Notes under the pieces: model-generated
What the model was told of the DNA's origin: nothing
The model's database searches: none
Seen by the model: the letters and a program-made list of their open reading frames with translations, nothing else
In this document: positions 62,308-64,000 of the stretch, piece by piece
How positions within the stretch are numbered: the first letter of the stretch is position 1
Layout: each line of letters begins with the position of its first letter
Program-made: the position numbers and the translations under genes
From: Tenggerimyces sp963762635
GTDB taxonomy: Bacteria > Actinomycetota > Actinomycetes > Propionibacteriales > Actinopolymorphaceae
Reading direction: 5' to 3'
NCBI GenBank assembly: GCA_963762635.1
Contig: CAVXLQ010000018.1
Location: forward strand, 620,001-684,000
Length of the DNA stretch: 64,000 nucleotides

Positions 62308-64000
62308 CCTCCAGCGACTGCCCCGCCTGCACGACGGCCGGCGCGGACAGTGTCACGACGGCCCGCGTGCCTGTCACGGCCACTGTCGCGGTACGCGGAC
62401 TCCCAGCCAGGGTTACGGAAACACCGGTCGCCGGCACGGTGGTCTCGAACGCCAGCGTGACCACCCGCACCTCGCCGTCCCGCACGTCGACGACGCCGAC
62501 CTGCTCGGCCGCCGCACGAGTCTGCCGGTACAGGCCCCAACCCCGCGCCGCGGTGAACGCTCCCCGGAAGTCCTCCGGACCCACCCGCGGAGCGAAGCCG
62601 AGATGCCCCTTCGGCCCGTGGTACTCGTACCCGCACGCCGCGACGTAGGTGCCGTAGCTCATCATCGCCCGCGAGTAGTGGTCGCCTGCCTCGACCTCGT
62701 TGTAGGGGTTGCGCTTCGACGCGTGGTAGCGGTCGTAGACCGAGCGCGTGACCGCGAGCGCCTCCGTCACGAGACCGTCGGCGAACAGGCCGGCGGCGAG
62801 CTGGTACTCCTGCCCCGTCCAGACCTCGTTGAAGTAGCCACCGCTCCGCGCCTCGGTGTCGCCGCCGATCGGCCAGGTGCACATCATCGTGCCCGCCTCG
62901 CCGGACGTGCTGTAGACGCGGCCGCCGGGGATCGCTGGCGACTGGCTGTCGCGCGGGCTCGGCAGGTGGTTGTTCCGCACCACCGAGGCGAGCGCGAGCT
63001 TCGTCTTGTCGGCAGGCAGAACGCGAGGCAGGCCGACCTGCGCGGCGAACGTCTGCCCGTACGTCTGGTCGATGAAGCAACCCCGGTTGGTGTTCGTCGC
63101 GAGCGCGCCGACGCGCTGGATGAAGTAGCCGGCCTGCGCGTTCCACAGCGTGGTGGAGATGAACTGCGTGCCAGCGTTCGCGAGGCTCGCGTAACGCTGC
63201 GCGGACGCGGTATCCCCTTGCTCGGTGGCCATCGCGGCACCCGCGCGCAGCGCCGCGACGTACAGGCCGGACAGCCACGGGACGTCGCCGGTGAAGGGGG
63301 TGTCGAGCGTGTTCCACTGCGCGCCCTGGAGGATGCCGTTGCCGTCGACGTCTCGTTGCGTGACGAGGAACTCCAGCGCGGTCCGCACCTTCGGCCAGAC
63401 CCGCGTCAAGAACGTGTTGTCAGCGGTCATCTGGTGCTCGCGGTAGACGCGCAGGATCGTGCCGGCCTGCCCGTCCACGAACGAGGACGCGTCGTCGGCG
63501 CACTCGCCACGATTGCCGATCTCGCCGGTCGGGCGCAGCGCGATGCCGAGGTCGACGCGCTCGCGGGTGTCGCGTTCGAGGTCGGGGAAGAGCCGGCCGA
63601 CCGCCTGCGCGTAGTTCCAGACGTGCCCGCACGTCCCGGCGTAGAGGTAGGAACCCTCGAACGCGTAGAAGCGGCCGTCCTGCCAGCGGTAGCAGGTGTT
63701 CGTCGCGAGGGTGGACGCGGTGGCCAACGTACGTTCGCAGAACCAGTGCGGCAGCGACGAGTCCTCGTACCAGGCCTTCACCCACGCGCGGGTCCCGGCC
63801 TCGAGCCGCGTCGCGTTCGTGGCGACGTACTTCGCGACGTCGCCGGCGGTGGCGAACCTCGTCGCGTAGTGCCTACGCAGCGCGGCGACGCCGACGAGCT
63901 GGGCGAACAGCCGCCGTTCCGGGGTCGGGAAGTGCCAGCCGAGGACGAAGCGGAACGTCTTCGCCTCGCCGGGCGCGAGCGTCGCGCGGACGGTGACGGC
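62288..64000 (-). CDS. GH116-family glycosidase (bile-acid beta-glucosidase-like), N-terminus outside window
   Basis: The frame runs in from base 64000 without a start, leaving 570 C-terminal residues. It has the (alpha/alpha)6 catalytic domain of GH116: KTFRFVLGWHFPTP at the domain junction, SSLPHWFCERTLATASTLATN, EGSYLYAGTCGHVWNYAQ, and FNEVWTGQEYQLAA with acidic residues. GH116 includes beta-glucosidases, beta-xylosidases and N-acetylglucosaminidases. It converges with GH97, overlapping it by 20 bases, and extends the glycan-degradation cluster. The last 80 residues form a small beta domain. Confidence 0.88.
   Translation of the reverse strand, partial: AVTVRATLAPGEAKTFRFVLGWHFPTPERRLFAQLVGVAALRRHYATRFATAGDVAKYVATNATRLEAGTRAWVKAWYEDSSLPHWFCERTLATASTLATNTCYRWQDGRFYAFEGSYLYAGTCGHVWNYAQAVGRLFPDLERDTRERVDLGIALRPTGEIGNRGECADDASSFVDGQAGTILRVYREHQMTADNTFLTRVWPKVRTALEFLVTQRDVDGNGILQGAQWNTLDTPFTGDVPWLSGLYVAALRAGAAMATEQGDTASAQRYASLANAGTQFISTTLWNAQAGYFIQRVGALATNTNRGCFIDQTYGQTFAAQVGLPRVLPADKTKLALASVVRNNHLPSPRDSQSPAIPGGRVYSTSGEAGTMMCTWPIGGDTEARSGGYFNEVWTGQEYQLAAGLFADGLVTEALAVTRSVYDRYHASKRNPYNEVEAGDHYSRAMMSYGTYVAACGYEYHGPKGHLGFAPRVGPEDFRGAFTAARGWGLYRQTRAAAEQVGVVDVRDGEVRVVTLAFETTVPATGVSVTLAGSPRTATVAVTGTRAVVTLSAPAVVQAGQSLEVSLRLA

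Overview
The window is 64 kb of very GC-rich DNA with dense, mostly short-spaced genes. Its gene set points to a soil- or plant-associated, multicellular-type member of the Actinomycetota: a mycothiol-dependent nitroreductase-like protein, an AfsR-type SARP regulator, DrrAB-like exporters, a DUF5130 protein, sugar ABC transporters lacking their own ATPase, and many secreted hydrolases. Frequent GTACG-type codon pairs and the gene set would fit Propionibacteriales such as Kribbella or Actinopolymorphaceae, but this placement is inference.

Layout. 1-9.3 kb: end of an XRE/MmyB-type regulator, a secreted M36 metallopeptidase, a DsbA-like nitroreductase, PepN, a nucleotidyltransferase, DUF5130, a small membrane protein, and a pentapeptide/DinB protein. 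9.3-17.3 kb: an accessory island with a 2130-residue SpvB/VCBS/RHS polymorphic toxin ending in an LHH (HNH/EndoVII) nuclease, its SMI1/KNR4 immunity gene, a tRNA 3'-end fragment, and an unusual 75/88-bp tandem repeat array. 17.3-25.6 kb: MalQ, divergent from a sugar importer with two permeases and two tandem Tat-type lipoprotein binding proteins, preceded by two LacI-like operators, then a truncated GNAT. 25.8-34.5 kb: prolyl oligopeptidase, an MscS channel, and a single polypeptide fusing a NodB deacetylase, a family-2 glycosyltransferase and an acyltransferase-3, followed by a membrane-anchored DUF4397 protein. 34.5-40.5 kb: YdeI, OsmC, and a DrrAB-like exporter convergent with an AfsR/SARP regulator. 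40.9-46.7 kb: a complete Dpp/Opp-type importer (SBP, two permeases, two ATPases). 46.7-50.05 kb: a divergent secreted-hydrolase and GntR/LacI-hybrid regulator pair, both broken by frameshifts. 50-53.3 kb: double GNAT and a PadR-DUF1048-ABC exporter operon. 53.4-58.3 kb: NUDIX, truncated haemoglobin, GH13 alpha-glucosidase, a tandem-MarR regulator and a divergent DHA2 MFS pump. 58.3-64 kb: a glycan-degradation cluster, GH95-GH97 convergent with a GH116 that runs off the window.

Main themes: (i) carbohydrate uptake and breakdown, with a shared LacI-like operator (GGGRAA-CGC-TTYCC type) before both the sugar importer and GH95; (ii) polymorphic-toxin biology in a region marked by repeats and a tRNA scar; (iii) a Nod-factor-like set of enzyme activities (deacetylase, glycan synthase, acyltransferase) fused in one protein; (iv) two DrrAB-type exporters, each next to its likely regulator. 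A dispersed approximately 74-nt hairpin element occurs twice (3546-3618 and 40605-40679) with a conserved 27-nt loop length.
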